From the NCBI GenBank assembly GCA_022820825.1, contig JAJEEU010000088.1, forward strand, positions 1-54,824: a stretch of 54,824 nucleotides of DNA, given 5' to 3'. Below, in pieces: positions 8,360 through 17,432 of this stretch (position 1 is the first letter of the stretch; the number at the start of each line of letters is the position of its first letter). The position numbers and the translations under genes are program-made. Under the pieces are notes generated by a model. That model saw only the letters and a list, made by a program, of their open reading frames with translations, was not told the origin of the DNA and searched no databases. This stretch comes from Vicinamibacteria bacterium. Lineage in GTDB: Bacteria; Acidobacteriota; Vicinamibacteria; Vicinamibacterales; UBA8438.

Positions 8360-9655
8360 TCAGCGCAGGTCGGCGAAGAACGCCCGGACGTCCTCCACGA
8401 ACAGCTCCGGCTGCTCCATCGCCGCGAAGTGGCCGCCGCGCGGCATCTCCGTCCAGCGCACCAGGTTGTAGTGGGCCTCGGCCCAGGCGCGCGGCGTGTA
8501 GAACAGCTCGTGGGGGAAGATGGCGCCCGCCGTCGGCACCTCGATGCGTCCCGGTTGTCCGGCGCCCGTCGCCCGCGCGAGACCGCTCTCGTAGTACATG
8601 CGGGCGGACGACGTGGCGGACTCGGTCAGCCAGTACAACATGATGTTGGTGAGCAGCGCGTCGCGGCTGAAGATCGTCTCGGGATGGCCGTCGCAGTCGC
8701 ACCACGTGCGGAATTTCTCGACGATCCATGCCGCCTGCCCCACCGGAGAGTCGTTCAGACCGTAGCCGAGCGTCTGGGGCTTGGTGCCCTGGATGTGGCT
8801 GTAACCGGTTTCCGGCCCCTGGAAGAATGTGCGACGCTCCTCCATCCGCGCCAGCTCGGCCTGCGGCACGCCGGCGATCGGGTTCTCCACGCCGGGGGGC
8901 GGACCGGCGATGAGCATGTTCAGGTGCAGTCCAACCACCGCCCCGGCGTGGTTGTATGCGTGCCAGCGGCTGATGATGGCGCCCCAGTCGCCGCCCTGCA
9001 GGCCGTAGCGGTCATATCCCAGCCGCTCCATCAGCGCCGCGTTGACCGCGGCCGCCGACTCGGGGCCGAAGCCGCGCTCCCGCGGATGACCAGAGAAGCC
9101 GTAGCCGGGGATCGACGGCGCGATCACGTGGAACGCGTCCTCGGCCCGGCCGCCGTGGGCCGCCGGATCGGTCAGCGGACCGATGATCTCCATGAACTCG
9201 ACGACCGTGCCGGGCCAGCCGTGCGTGATCAGGAGCGGCAGCGCATCCGGCTCGGGCGAGCGCTGGTGGATGAAATGGACGTCGATGCCGTCGATCTGCG
9301 TCTTGAAGTGGTCGAAGGCGTTGAGCGCCGCCTCATGCGCGCGCCAGTCGTACTCGTCGCGCCAGTAGGTGACCAGCTCCGTCAGGTAGCCCAGCGGCGT
9401 GCCGTAGTCCCAGTCGGCGTCGTCCAGCTCATCCGGCAGGCGTGCCCGGTGCAGGCGGTCGCGAAGGTCGTCGAGCACCGCATCCGGCACGTTGATCTCG
9501 AACGGCCGCACTGCGGTCGGGTCCGCCGGCGGCGGATCCACTGGCAGCCGCGGCACGCCGGCGGTCGGCTCCGCGTCATCCGCGGGCGCCGGCGCCCCGC
9601 CGCAGGCCGCGGCCAGCATGACGGCAAGCAGCAGTCCACCCCTGGCCTTCACCAT
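8360..9655 (-). CDS. Epoxide hydrolase lipoprotein, copy 2
   Basis: This 431-residue paralogue of the next gene has the same architecture: lipobox (LAAAC, C18), EHN domain (about 49-158), HGWPG at 145-149, nucleophile D223 in GGDWGA and catalytic His at about 409. The start ATG at 9655 has GGAG 8 bases upstream. Differences from copy 1 concentrate in the signal peptide and the cap region (AGPPPGVENPIAGVPQAELARMEERRTF segment, about 250-280), where substrate selectivity is set. A tandem duplication with divergence in the cap suggests two related epoxides, or the two ends of one molecule. Confidence 0.9.
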   Translation of the reverse strand: MVKARGGLLLAVMLAAACGGAPAPADDAEPTAGVPRLPVDPPPADPTAVRPFEINVPDAVLDDLRDRLHRARLPDELDDADWDYGTPLGYLTELVTYWRDEYDWRAHEAALNAFDHFKTQIDGIDVHFIHQRSPEPDALPLLITHGWPGTVVEFMEIIGPLTDPAAHGGRAEDAFHVIAPSIPGYGFSGHPRERGFGPESAAAVNAALMERLGYDRYGLQGGDWGAIISRWHAYNHAGAVVGLHLNMLIAGPPPGVENPIAGVPQAELARMEERRTFFQGPETGYSHIQGTKPQTLGYGLNDSPVGQAAWIVEKFRTWCDCDGHPETIFSRDALLTNIMLYWLTESATSSARMYYESGLARATGAGQPGRIEVPTAGAIFPHELFYTPRAWAEAHYNLVRWTEMPRGGHFAAMEQPELFVEDVRAFFADLR

Positions 9656-9702
9656 TTCGTCACTCCGTCACAATCGCGCTGCGCGGATTCGGTGCGCCGG
9701 CG

Positions 9703-11025
9703 CTACTGGTCGTCGTCGGTCCGGCCGGAGCGCTCCTCGACGATGCGCTCGTAGTCGTCGTCCGTGAGGTACGTGACGTTGACGTGCGCGTGGTACATGT
9801 CGTCGTAGCTGCGCTGGCCCCAGCCGACCCACTGCTCCGGGTCGGGATTGTTGGGGTTGGAAGCGGTGTTGTCGTGCCACGCGGTCAGCTTGATCACGGT
9901 GCCGCCCGGCAGCACGGGCGCGGAATCCTCCCCGTAGACGTAGTTCACGTGCCAGTTGAAGTCGAAATCGGCGACGTGGCTCAGCATCTCGACCCGGCCG
10001 TCGGGATAGATCGCCTCCATGGACATCGCCGTGCCGCGCACGTGCATGTGCGGCTGGTAGTTCTCGAGGCGCGCCGGGAGCGACAGCGGGATGTAGGCGT
10101 GGTGCACCGTCTTCTCGCCCGGGGGCAGGTCGAATGTCCGCATCGACTGCTGCGTCCCCATCACCTGGGCGTAGACGCGGTACTTCGGCACGAACCCGTC
10201 GGGATAGAACCACAGCCCGACCTCCGTCCGGTCCGTGATCTCCTCGCCGACCGAGTGGTAGTGGATGTCGTAGCTGATTGCCGAATCCGCCTTCATCAGC
10301 TTGCCCGTGTTCTCGCGGAACACGTCGCCGTTCTTGCCGACCGCGAACTCGGTGAGGAAGGCGCCGCGCCCCGAGAAATCGATTGCGGACGTGAAGTCGC
10401 CCTGCTCCTCCTGCTGCACGAGACGGGCGAGGGCGTGATGCACGATTTGCCGGCCCTCGATGGACGGCCGCACCTCCACGCCGCGCACCCAGCGGTCCTC
10501 GGTCAGACCGGTCTCGACCAGCGGCTGGTACCACTGGTCCTGCCCTTCCGCCGGCTGCGTCCAGGGCGGGGACACGACAACCAGGTCGGGATCGCCGCCC
10601 ATCTGTCCGGCCAGCCGCCAGGTGTCGCCGGTCGGCCACTCGACGGGCGGCGGCAGGTCCGCCGGGTTGCCGCGCGGCGCGCCGGCGTCGACCCAGGCGG
10701 CGATGGTGGCGATCTGCTCGTCGGTCAGCGAGATGTCGTTCGCGAACTCCTGGATGCCGACCGTCTTGTCGATGTGCCAGGGCGGCATCTCGCGGGCGAC
10801 GACCTTGGTGCGGATGGCCCGCGCCCAGGGGCGCACGTCTTCGTAGGTCACGAGCGACATCGGCGCCATCTGGCCCTCGCGGTGGCAGGCCTCGCAGCGC
10901 TGCTGCAGTATCGGCGCCACGTCCTTCGAGAACGTCACCTCGGCTGCCTGCTCCGCCGCGACGGCGGTTCCGCCCATGACCGCCGCAACGACCGCGACCA
11001 TCATGATGCGCGCGAATCGAGTCAT
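9703..11025 (-). CDS. Cytochrome c fused to PHM-like copper monooxygenase fold, copy 1
   Basis: This 440-residue exported protein has a signal peptide (about 1-24) and then a cytochrome c domain with one haem motif CEACH (44-48) and MAPMSL nearby, with Met54 or Met56 as possible axial ligand. A longer domain follows whose histidines match the type II copper, ascorbate-dependent monooxygenase pattern (as in peptidylglycine hydroxylating monooxygenase): VHHAL (196-197), IHYHS (255, 257) and PHMHVRG (326, 328). I cannot confirm the methionine ligand by eye. A covalent haem would feed electrons to the copper site in place of ascorbate; that is inference. A close homologue of the same length is encoded at 25014. 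An upstream in-frame ATG at 11145 was rejected because it precedes the signal peptide and overlaps the neighbouring gene. Confidence 0.75.
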   Translation of the reverse strand: MTRFARIMMVAVVAAVMGGTAVAAEQAAEVTFSKDVAPILQQRCEACHREGQMAPMSLVTYEDVRPWARAIRTKVVAREMPPWHIDKTVGIQEFANDISLTDEQIATIAAWVDAGAPRGNPADLPPPVEWPTGDTWRLAGQMGGDPDLVVVSPPWTQPAEGQDQWYQPLVETGLTEDRWVRGVEVRPSIEGRQIVHHALARLVQQEEQGDFTSAIDFSGRGAFLTEFAVGKNGDVFRENTGKLMKADSAISYDIHYHSVGEEITDRTEVGLWFYPDGFVPKYRVYAQVMGTQQSMRTFDLPPGEKTVHHAYIPLSLPARLENYQPHMHVRGTAMSMEAIYPDGRVEMLSHVADFDFNWHVNYVYGEDSAPVLPGGTVIKLTAWHDNTASNPNNPDPEQWVGWGQRSYDDMYHAHVNVTYLTDDDYERIVEERSGRTDDDQ

Positions 11026-11054
11026 TTCACTCTCCTGTGCCCTTTGCGTGCAGG

Positions 11055-11885
11055 CTACTGCACGCTTACGTCGACGTAGGCGTTCGTCCAGCAGCACTGG
11101 AAGCCGACCGCCATCGTATATCCCTGCGGGCCCGAGTCGTCCCACGCCAGCACGCGCAGCACGTAGTCGCCCGGCGCATCGAAGGTCGCCGTGGTCAGCG
11201 CCCGATCGCCTTCGTCGAGCTGCGGCGCGGTCTCGCTGAACCTGACGTCACCCGGCCCCCGGAACTTGCTCCAGACCAGCCCGAGGGTCGGCGGCCGGCC
11301 GGACCGCGTGAACGTCCGGACGCCGTCGTCGACCGCCCACAGCGCCAGGTCGAGCGGCGCCCCGACCCGCGCCTGTTCCTGCGCGCGGATCCCGGCGGGG
11401 CCCTGTGCCGCATCGCCGTCCGGAGCGAAGCGGACCTCCGGCGGCGTATTGCCGCTCGTAACCTCGCGCAGCACGTCGATCTGCCATTCCGGACGCAGAT
11501 GGCCCGGAACGGAGTACGTCGCGCCGTGCGCCGTGACGCTCCAGACGAGCCTCCGGTCGCCGAAGTCGGCCGGCACGACCACGGTAAAGATACCGGTCTG
11601 CCGCCGCGGGAGAAAATGCGTGGGCTGGCCGCGGTCGGCCGGCCCCGGCTCGAAACGGTTATACGGACCGACCGGGATGTCGAGGCGCTCCTCGTAGTTC
11701 CGGTTGAAGTAGCCGAACGACAGCGTGAACGTGCCGTCCGGATTCTGGTACCAACCCTCGTAGGCGGGCGAAATGCTCTGACCCGAGGCATGCGGGATCG
11801 GCGCGTCGCGCGTCTGCGCCGCGGCCGCTGCGGCCAGGCAGGCGCACAGCGCGAGGCACAGGCCGGCCCGCCCGATGCGTATCAA
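11055..11885 (-). CDS. Secreted partner of the copper cytochrome, copy 1 (unnamed family)
   Basis: I place the start at a TTG (11885-11883) that overlaps the ankyrin stop as TTGA and has GGGAG 6 bases upstream; no ATG or GTG occurs before the signal peptide. The 276-residue product has a signal peptide ending AAAAQ, then a beta-rich domain with GWYQNPDGTFTLSFGYFNRN and DRGQPTHFLPRRQ. A C-terminal beta-sandwich follows with the WSKFRGPGDVRF and ATFDAPGDYVLRVLAWD features of PKD/Ig-like domains. The same blocks occur in the protein at 26350, which also adjoins a copper cytochrome. I do not know a name for the family. Its constant pairing suggests a structural or assembly subunit of the cytochrome/copper protein. 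Confidence 0.7.
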   Translation of the reverse strand: MIRIGRAGLCLALCACLAAAAAAQTRDAPIPHASGQSISPAYEGWYQNPDGTFTLSFGYFNRNYEERLDIPVGPYNRFEPGPADRGQPTHFLPRRQTGIFTVVVPADFGDRRLVWSVTAHGATYSVPGHLRPEWQIDVLREVTSGNTPPEVRFAPDGDAAQGPAGIRAQEQARVGAPLDLALWAVDDGVRTFTRSGRPPTLGLVWSKFRGPGDVRFSETAPQLDEGDRALTTATFDAPGDYVLRVLAWDDSGPQGYTMAVGFQCCWTNAYVDVSVQ

Positions 11886-13504
11886 CGAGCGCTCCCGGCC
11901 GCAAGCTCGGCGGCGAACTCGGCCTCCATCCGCTCGTCGCGATCCAGCACGGCCTGGGCCTGGTCCGCCCGCGTCTGCAGGCAGTCGAAGCACACCGACC
12001 CGGGGATGGGATCCCCCGTTGGCAGCCCCTGCTCCTTGTGGTAGCGGGCCAGCAACTCGGCCGTGTGCCTCTGCGCCTTGTAGAAGTCGGAGTAGCTGAA
12101 GCCCCAGGCGATGGCCCACGGCGTCCAGCCGTTGCGGTCCCTGGCGTCGAGCTTCGCCCCCTGCTCCACCAGGTACTCCACGACGATGTTGACGCCGCGG
12201 AAAGCCGCGCCGTGCAGCGCGGTCTCGCCGAGGTCGTTCACGGCGTTCACGTCGTGGCCCAGCTCGACGAGCATGCGGACCGCTTCGAGCACTTCCTCTT
12301 CCTGCCCGCCCAGCGAGCCGCCGTCCTCGCCGGGATTCCAGATGTCGAGACCCGCCGCCACCATCAGGGGCGTGGTGTTCTCCGCGCTCGGGATCAGCGG
12401 ATCGGCGCCGCCCTCGAGCAGCACCTGCATCGCCTCGACGTCGGTCACCTTGGACGCCAGGAAGAACGCGGTCGCGCCCAACCGGTTCAGGCGGTTGCGC
12501 TGGCCGTCTCGCATCCCGTTGCGCGTCATGCGCGCGTTGACGTCGACGCCGCGCGCCAGCATCTTGCGGATGACGTCGATGCTGTCGGTGCTGCCGGACG
12601 GGATCGGCCCCGGCGCGCCGAATCCGACGTTCATGCGCCGCGTGCGTACCGTCTGGTGCAGGGCGTTCCAGCCGGCGCCGGCCAGGTCGGGATCCGCGCC
12701 GCGGTCGAGCAGGTAGTCGGCCACGTCCCAGTTCGCGTTCGCCACCGCGACGATCAGGACGCTCTGGCCGTCGGAAAGGGTGTCGTTCACGTCCGCGCCG
12801 GCGTCGAGCAGGGCCGCCACTGCGTCCATGTGGCCGCCGCGCGCCGCGAAGACCAGCGGGGTGAATCCGCTTACCGGCGACACGGCGAAGATGTAGCGCC
12901 GGCCCCGCGGCTGCGCCTCGCCGGTGGTGCGCGCGTTCACGTCCCCGCCGGACTCGGCCAGCACGTGGATGACCCGCGCGTGACCCCGTGCGGCCGCCCA
13001 CATGAGCGGCGTCTGCCCGTGCGTCGCGTCGCGCGCGTTCACGTCCGCCCCGTGCGCGATCAGCGCGCGCAGGGCGTCGGGATTCCCGGAGCGCGCGGCG
13101 GTCATCAGCGCGGTCTCGCCGCCGGGCAGCGCGGCGTTGGCGTCGGCCCCCGCCTGCAGCAACCGTTCCAGGATGGCGGCGCTGCCGTTCTCGGCAGCCA
13201 GCGAGATCGGCTGCACGCCGTAGCGGTTGGCCACCCTCGCGTCGGCGCCGGCCTCAATCAGCAGCTCGACCAGCTCGACGCTGTCGCGGTGTACCGCCCA
13301 GTGCAGGGCCGTGGCGCCGTCGGTCGCCGGCGCGTCCACGTCCACGCCCGCCGCAAGCAGCCGCTGCACGGCTTCCGCGTCCACGGCCTTGACCGCCTCG
13401 ATCAGACCCGGGTCGGCCGCCCGCGCGGCAGCGCTCGCCGGCATGCAGAAAAGCGCCGCCGCCAGCGCCATCAACGCCCACCCGTTTCCACGCATCGCCT
13501 GCAT
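11882..13504 (-). CDS. Secreted ankyrin-repeat protein
   Basis: This 540-residue protein has a signal peptide (about 1-28, ASAAARA) followed by roughly ten ankyrin repeats. Examples are DGATALHWAVHRDSVELVELLIEAGAD, GQTPLMWAAARGHARVIHVLAESG and GETALHGAAFRGVNIVVEYLVEQGA, each shortened here by position only (about 62-500). The C-terminus has a CFDCLQT motif that might bind metal or form a disulfide. Bacterial ankyrin proteins with signal peptides scaffold complexes in the periplasm. In related genomes they accompany DUF1552/DUF1592 and cytochrome genes, as here. It is 16 bp downstream of the DUF1552 gene and coupled by TTGA to the next. Confidence 0.85.
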   Translation of the reverse strand: MQAMRGNGWALMALAAALFCMPASAAARAADPGLIEAVKAVDAEAVQRLLAAGVDVDAPATDGATALHWAVHRDSVELVELLIEAGADARVANRYGVQPISLAAENGSAAILERLLQAGADANAALPGGETALMTAARSGNPDALRALIAHGADVNARDATHGQTPLMWAAARGHARVIHVLAESGGDVNARTTGEAQPRGRRYIFAVSPVSGFTPLVFAARGGHMDAVAALLDAGADVNDTLSDGQSVLIVAVANANWDVADYLLDRGADPDLAGAGWNALHQTVRTRRMNVGFGAPGPIPSGSTDSIDVIRKMLARGVDVNARMTRNGMRDGQRNRLNRLGATAFFLASKVTDVEAMQVLLEGGADPLIPSAENTTPLMVAAGLDIWNPGEDGGSLGGQEEEVLEAVRMLVELGHDVNAVNDLGETALHGAAFRGVNIVVEYLVEQGAKLDARDRNGWTPWAIAWGFSYSDFYKAQRHTAELLARYHKEQGLPTGDPIPGSVCFDCLQTRADQAQAVLDRDERMEAEFAAELAAGSAR

Positions 13505-13520
13505 GTCCTCGTCTCCGCCG

Positions 13521-14864
13521 CTACAGATCCGCGAGCCGCCCGGTGCTGTCCGAGATGCTGTCCACGTGCATCCCCACCTTGTCGAGCAGGCTCAGCCCCA
13601 GGTTCATGAACGGGGTGTGCAGCGCGTACTTGATGTGCCGCCCGCCCTGCAGCGTCCCGCACCCCCCGCCGGCCAGCGTGATCGGCAGGTCGTACGGCGT
13701 GTGGTGATCGCCGTCGCCCATGCCCGCTCCCCACAGCAGGATGCTGTGGTCGAGCAGCGTGCCGTCCCCGTCCGGGATCTCGTCCATCCGCTGGAGAAGC
13801 CGGGCGAACAGCGTCATGTGGTAGGTGTTGATCTTGGTGTACTGCGCGATGTTGTGCTGGTCCAACTGGTGATGCGAAACCGTGTGGTGTCCTTCCGGCA
13901 CGCCGATGGCGGGATAGGACCGGCCGCTCAGCTCGCGCGCCATCTGCATGCAGCTCACCCGCGTGACGTCGGCCTGGTAGCCGAGCACCAGCAGGTCGTG
14001 GAGCAGCTTGACGTGCTCCTCGTAGTCGTCGGGCACGCCGGCCGGCTGGTCCACCTCCGGCAGCGGCGTGGCGGCGTTGTGCTCCTCCGCCCGCTGGATG
14101 CGGCGCTCGATCTCCCGCACCGAGTCCAGGTATTCCTCCACCGTCGTCCGGTCGCGCAGGCCCAGCCGCCGCTCCAGCCGGCCGAGGCTGTCGGAAACGG
14201 AGTCGAGGATGCTGCGGTCCGTCTGCATCTGCTCCAGCCGGGCCTCCACGCTGCCGCCGTCGCCGAACAGGCGCCGGAACACGACGCGCGGATCGCGCTC
14301 GTGCGGCAACGGGGTGGTCGCCGTCAGCCAGGAGCTGGAATTGATGTACGCGCAGCTATAGCCGTTCTCGCAGTTCCCCACCTGGTAGTTGGAGTCGATC
14401 GTCAGCTCCAGCGACCGCAGCGGGGTGTCGGCGCCCAGCTTGTCGGCGGCGTACTGGTCGATGGTCTTGCCGGCGCGCAGGTCGGCGCCCTCGGTGCGCT
14501 TGGGCAGCACGCCGCTCAGCCAGCCGCCGTGCGCGCGCGTATGGACGCCGCCGCCCTCGTTGGTGCTGACGACGCCGCTGTTGCTCAGCCCGCTGACCAC
14601 GACGATCTTCTCGCGGTGCGGCTCCAGCGGCTTGAGCGTCGGCGTGAGCTCGAAGCTCGTACCGCCCTCCCCCGCCGGATGGAAGCTGGGCAGGAACATG
14701 CCGTTCGGCACGTAGAAGAAGCCCATGCGCGGGACGGGCTGCGCCGCCGTCTTCGCCACGGCCGTCAGCGCCGGCGCCATCGCGTCGAGGAACGGCAGCG
14801 CTACCGTCGCGCCGAGACCGCGGAGCACCGTGCGCCGCGGCAGGTATCTCTTGGTAACGATCAC
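13521..14864 (-). CDS. DUF1552 protein, Tat-exported
   Basis: This 447-residue protein has a Tat-type signal (PRRTVLRGLGATVALPFL, residues 9-26) and the DUF1552 features MGFFYVPNGMFLPSFHP, VVSGLSN, HTRAHGGWLSG, SYNSSSWL-like segment and LLWGAGMGDGDHH near the C-terminus. DUF1552 proteins are related to sulfatase/alkaline-phosphatase-like or DUF1501 folds and have no assigned reaction. They almost always sit next to a DUF1592 cytochrome, as here (14 bp gap). The pair is common in Planctomycetes and Acidobacteria and is suspected to act in periplasmic redox catabolism. Confidence 0.9.
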   Translation of the reverse strand: MIVTKRYLPRRTVLRGLGATVALPFLDAMAPALTAVAKTAAQPVPRMGFFYVPNGMFLPSFHPAGEGGTSFELTPTLKPLEPHREKIVVVSGLSNSGVVSTNEGGGVHTRAHGGWLSGVLPKRTEGADLRAGKTIDQYAADKLGADTPLRSLELTIDSNYQVGNCENGYSCAYINSSSWLTATTPLPHERDPRVVFRRLFGDGGSVEARLEQMQTDRSILDSVSDSLGRLERRLGLRDRTTVEEYLDSVREIERRIQRAEEHNAATPLPEVDQPAGVPDDYEEHVKLLHDLLVLGYQADVTRVSCMQMARELSGRSYPAIGVPEGHHTVSHHQLDQHNIAQYTKINTYHMTLFARLLQRMDEIPDGDGTLLDHSILLWGAGMGDGDHHTPYDLPITLAGGGCGTLQGGRHIKYALHTPFMNLGLSLLDKVGMHVDSISDSTGRLADL

Positions 14865-14878
14865 GGTTGTCTGCTCCT

Positions 14879-17320
14879 TCAGCGGGCCGCCGCGACGGCC
14901 GTCGCCACACCCGCATCGGCTGCGCGCCGATAGCGGAACGGGTAGCTGTTCACGATATTCACGACGATGGCCTGGAACCGGAAGTCGTCTTCCGCCGCCT
15001 CGCTCACAATGCGCCTGACGGCCGGCATGTCGTAGTGCTCCACGCCGCGGCCCAGCGCGTAGGTCAGCAGCTTTTCCGTCACGGTGGTGACGAAGCGCTC
15101 CGGGCGGCGCACCAGCGCCGCGATCATGTCCGTCACGCCCTCGAACGGAGTCCCGTCCGGCAGCACGCCCGACGCGTCAATCGTGTTGAACGATTCGTCG
15201 ACGACGCGCCAGCGGCCGACCGCGTCGAAGTTCTCGAGCGCGAAGCCGGTCGGGTCGATGATGTTGTGGCAGCTCGCGCAGGCCGGATTGGCGCGGTGGG
15301 CCGACATCCGCTCGCGCAGCGTGGCCACCTTCGCCTGCGTCTTGCGATCGTCGAGCGCCGGCACGTTGGCCGGCGGGTCGGGCGGCGGCGTGCCGAGGAT
15401 GTTGTCGAGAATCCACTTGCCGCGGTTGACCGGCGAGGTGCGGATGGCGTGGGAGGTGAGCGTCAGCACGCTGCCGTGGCCCAGCAGGCCCCGGCGCGGG
15501 CTGTCGTCCGGCAGATCCACGCGCCGGAAATGGCTGCCCTGCACGTCCATCAGCCCGTAGTGCCGTGCTACGCGCTCGTTGAGGAATGTATAGTCGGCCG
15601 TCAGGATCTCCAGCAGGCTGCGGTCGTCGCGCATGATGCCGTCGATGAACAGCAGCGTCTCGCGCAGGAGCCCCTGCCGCAGGGATTCATCGAACGTCCG
15701 CGAATACGGATCCCCGGGGCGGACCACCGTCTCCAGGTTGCGCAACTGCAGCCACTGCCCGGCGAAGTTCTCGGTCAGCGCCGCCGAGCGCGGATCGGCC
15801 AGCATGCGCCGCACCTGGCGCTCCAGCTCGGCAGGCTCGCCGAGACGTCCCTGCCCGGCGACGTCGAGCAGCTCGTCGTCCGGGATGCTGCTCCAGAGGA
15901 AGAACGAGAGGCGCGACGCGAGCTCCAGATCGCTCCGCGCATAGGCGCCCGGTGCGAGATCCGAGCCCGCGCTCGCCGTCCGATCGGCTTCGATGCGGTA
16001 CAGGAACTCCGGGCTGACCAGCAGCCGCCGCAGCGCCAGCTCGATGCCGTCGTCGAAGCTGCCGCCGGCGGCGCGGCTCCCGTTGTAGAAGTCGAGCAGC
16101 ACGTCGACGTCGCCGTCGGCAACCTGCCCGCGGTAGGCGCGCCACACCAGCCGCGACAGGATCTCCCGCGCGCAGGGCGCCTCCTCGGCCGCGCTGGCCG
16201 GCCGGCAGACGAAGATGCGCTGCCGGCTGGGCGTGTCGCCCGACCCGGCGGGGCCGTAAGGGCCGGCAACGGTGACGGTCGTGACGGTCGGCATCCGGCC
16301 GCCGACGCCGGCGTTGTTCGAGATGGTCGGGTTCTCGAACACCTCGCGCACCTGCTCGACCAGCGGCGTCGGCTGCTTGTGGAACGTCACTCCGACCGAT
16401 CGCGGACCGCCGGCAATCGGGGTGCGGACCGTGTAGACCCCGTCCGTGGCGTACTGCACGACGACAGTGTTCGTGGTCTGCTGCACGGCGGTCTCGGCCG
16501 GCGGACGGCCCACCTCGAACTCGCGCACGGGCTCGCCGTCGACCGTGACCTCCATCCGGTGCACGTCGCGCAACCCGCTGTCGTTGCCCACGTCGACGCG
16601 AATGTCGTAGTCGGCGGTCTGCGGGAAGAAGTGCTCCACCAGCAGGCCGCCGCGCGTCCCGAACGGCAGCTCCTCGACACGGTGCTGCTGCTGCATGTCC
16701 TCTTCGATGCGGTAGACGGTCGAGTCGACCGCGGGCGGCGGGCTGCCGACGGCCATGCGGCTGATCGTCCGCGCGGCGGCGAGGTAGCGCTCCATCAGCG
16801 CCTGCGACATCCGCAGCACGCCGGCGATGTTGTCGAAGCCGTAGCTGGCGTCGTCCGCCGGCAGGAAGTCGTCCACCTCGATGTCGAGCGCCAGCAGGTC
16901 GCGCACCGCGTTGCCGTACTCGGCGCGGTTGAGGCGATGGAAAGTCTGCGTGCGGCCCGGATTCGGAGCCTCGCTCCATGCGCCGTCGAGCTCGGCCTCC
17001 AGATACGACGTGAGCCGTTCGTATTCGGCCTCGCCGGGGCGTGGCCGGCCGATGGGCGGCATCACGCGGCCGTGAAGCTTGCGCAGCACCTCCTCCCATA
17101 CTTCGGCGTGGACGCTGACGTCGGCGAGATCCGCTTCGTCCAGCGCCAGGTCGGCCGTGCGCAAACGTGCGTTGTGGCACGTGATGCAGTAGCGGTCCAG
17201 GAGCGCCTGCGCGGACACCGCCTCGTCGGCGGCCGACTGCCCGCCAGCCTCTGCGGCGGCTGGAGCGGCGAATACGGCCAGCAGCAGGGCCGCGGCGAGA
17301 CAGGACGAACGCACGTTCAT
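14879..17320 (-). CDS. DUF1592-family multidomain cytochrome (DUF1587-1595-1592-1588-1585)
   Basis: This 813-residue exported protein starts at the ATG at 17320, chosen over an ATG 7 codons upstream because GGAGA lies 7 bases before it. After a signal peptide come a cytochrome domain with CITCH (about 44-48), DUF1587 (FHRLNRAEYGNAVRDLLAL), a carbohydrate-binding-like sandwich (about 230-330), DUF1595 (REILSRLVWRAYRG), DUF1592 (ELASRLSFFLWSSIPDDELL), DUF1588 (RRGLLGHGSVLTLTSHAIRT) with a second haem motif CASCH in PACASCHNIIDPTG, and DUF1585 (EKLLTYALGRGVEHYD). The arrangement is canonical and complete. It is the first gene of the ten-gene minus-strand run and should be a dihaem electron-transfer or oxidase subunit partnering the DUF1552 protein. 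Confidence 0.9.
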   Translation of the reverse strand: MNVRSSCLAAALLLAVFAAPAAAEAGGQSAADEAVSAQALLDRYCITCHNARLRTADLALDEADLADVSVHAEVWEEVLRKLHGRVMPPIGRPRPGEAEYERLTSYLEAELDGAWSEAPNPGRTQTFHRLNRAEYGNAVRDLLALDIEVDDFLPADDASYGFDNIAGVLRMSQALMERYLAAARTISRMAVGSPPPAVDSTVYRIEEDMQQQHRVEELPFGTRGGLLVEHFFPQTADYDIRVDVGNDSGLRDVHRMEVTVDGEPVREFEVGRPPAETAVQQTTNTVVVQYATDGVYTVRTPIAGGPRSVGVTFHKQPTPLVEQVREVFENPTISNNAGVGGRMPTVTTVTVAGPYGPAGSGDTPSRQRIFVCRPASAAEEAPCAREILSRLVWRAYRGQVADGDVDVLLDFYNGSRAAGGSFDDGIELALRRLLVSPEFLYRIEADRTASAGSDLAPGAYARSDLELASRLSFFLWSSIPDDELLDVAGQGRLGEPAELERQVRRMLADPRSAALTENFAGQWLQLRNLETVVRPGDPYSRTFDESLRQGLLRETLLFIDGIMRDDRSLLEILTADYTFLNERVARHYGLMDVQGSHFRRVDLPDDSPRRGLLGHGSVLTLTSHAIRTSPVNRGKWILDNILGTPPPDPPANVPALDDRKTQAKVATLRERMSAHRANPACASCHNIIDPTGFALENFDAVGRWRVVDESFNTIDASGVLPDGTPFEGVTDMIAALVRRPERFVTTVTEKLLTYALGRGVEHYDMPAVRRIVSEAAEDDFRFQAIVVNIVNSYPFRYRRAADAGVATAVAAAR

Positions 17321-17357
17321 AAGTTGGTCTCCGCTGCGCACACGTCGGGCGTTTAAG

Positions 17358-17386
17358 ATTCTACCTCACCGGCGGCGCGCCTTGCG
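17358..17386 (-). promoter_or_regulatory. Putative promoter of the ten-gene minus-strand operon
   Basis: On the minus strand a TAGAAT -10 box (17358-17363) lies about 38 bases before the start codon, with a weak TCGCAA/CGCAAG -35 at 17 bp. The divergent gene has the same TAGAAT -10 on the other strand. Confidence 0.45.
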
Positions 17387-17426
17387 AGATCCCTGAGCGT
17401 CCGCATGGCGCACGGGAGAGGTTTGC

Positions 17427-17432
17427 TAGAAT
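17427..17432 (+). promoter_or_regulatory. Putative extended -10 for the Lcp/MpaB-like gene
   Basis: TGCTAGAAT is an extended -10 (TG-N-TAGAAT) 60 bases before the ATG at 17493. No good -35 is visible, which extended -10 promoters tolerate. Confidence 0.4.

Noticed and set aside
14867..17356. Long plus-strand open frame opposite the DUF1592 gene
   Set aside because: It is a mirror of a conserved minus-strand protein with two haem motifs; the plus frame has no recognisable domain.
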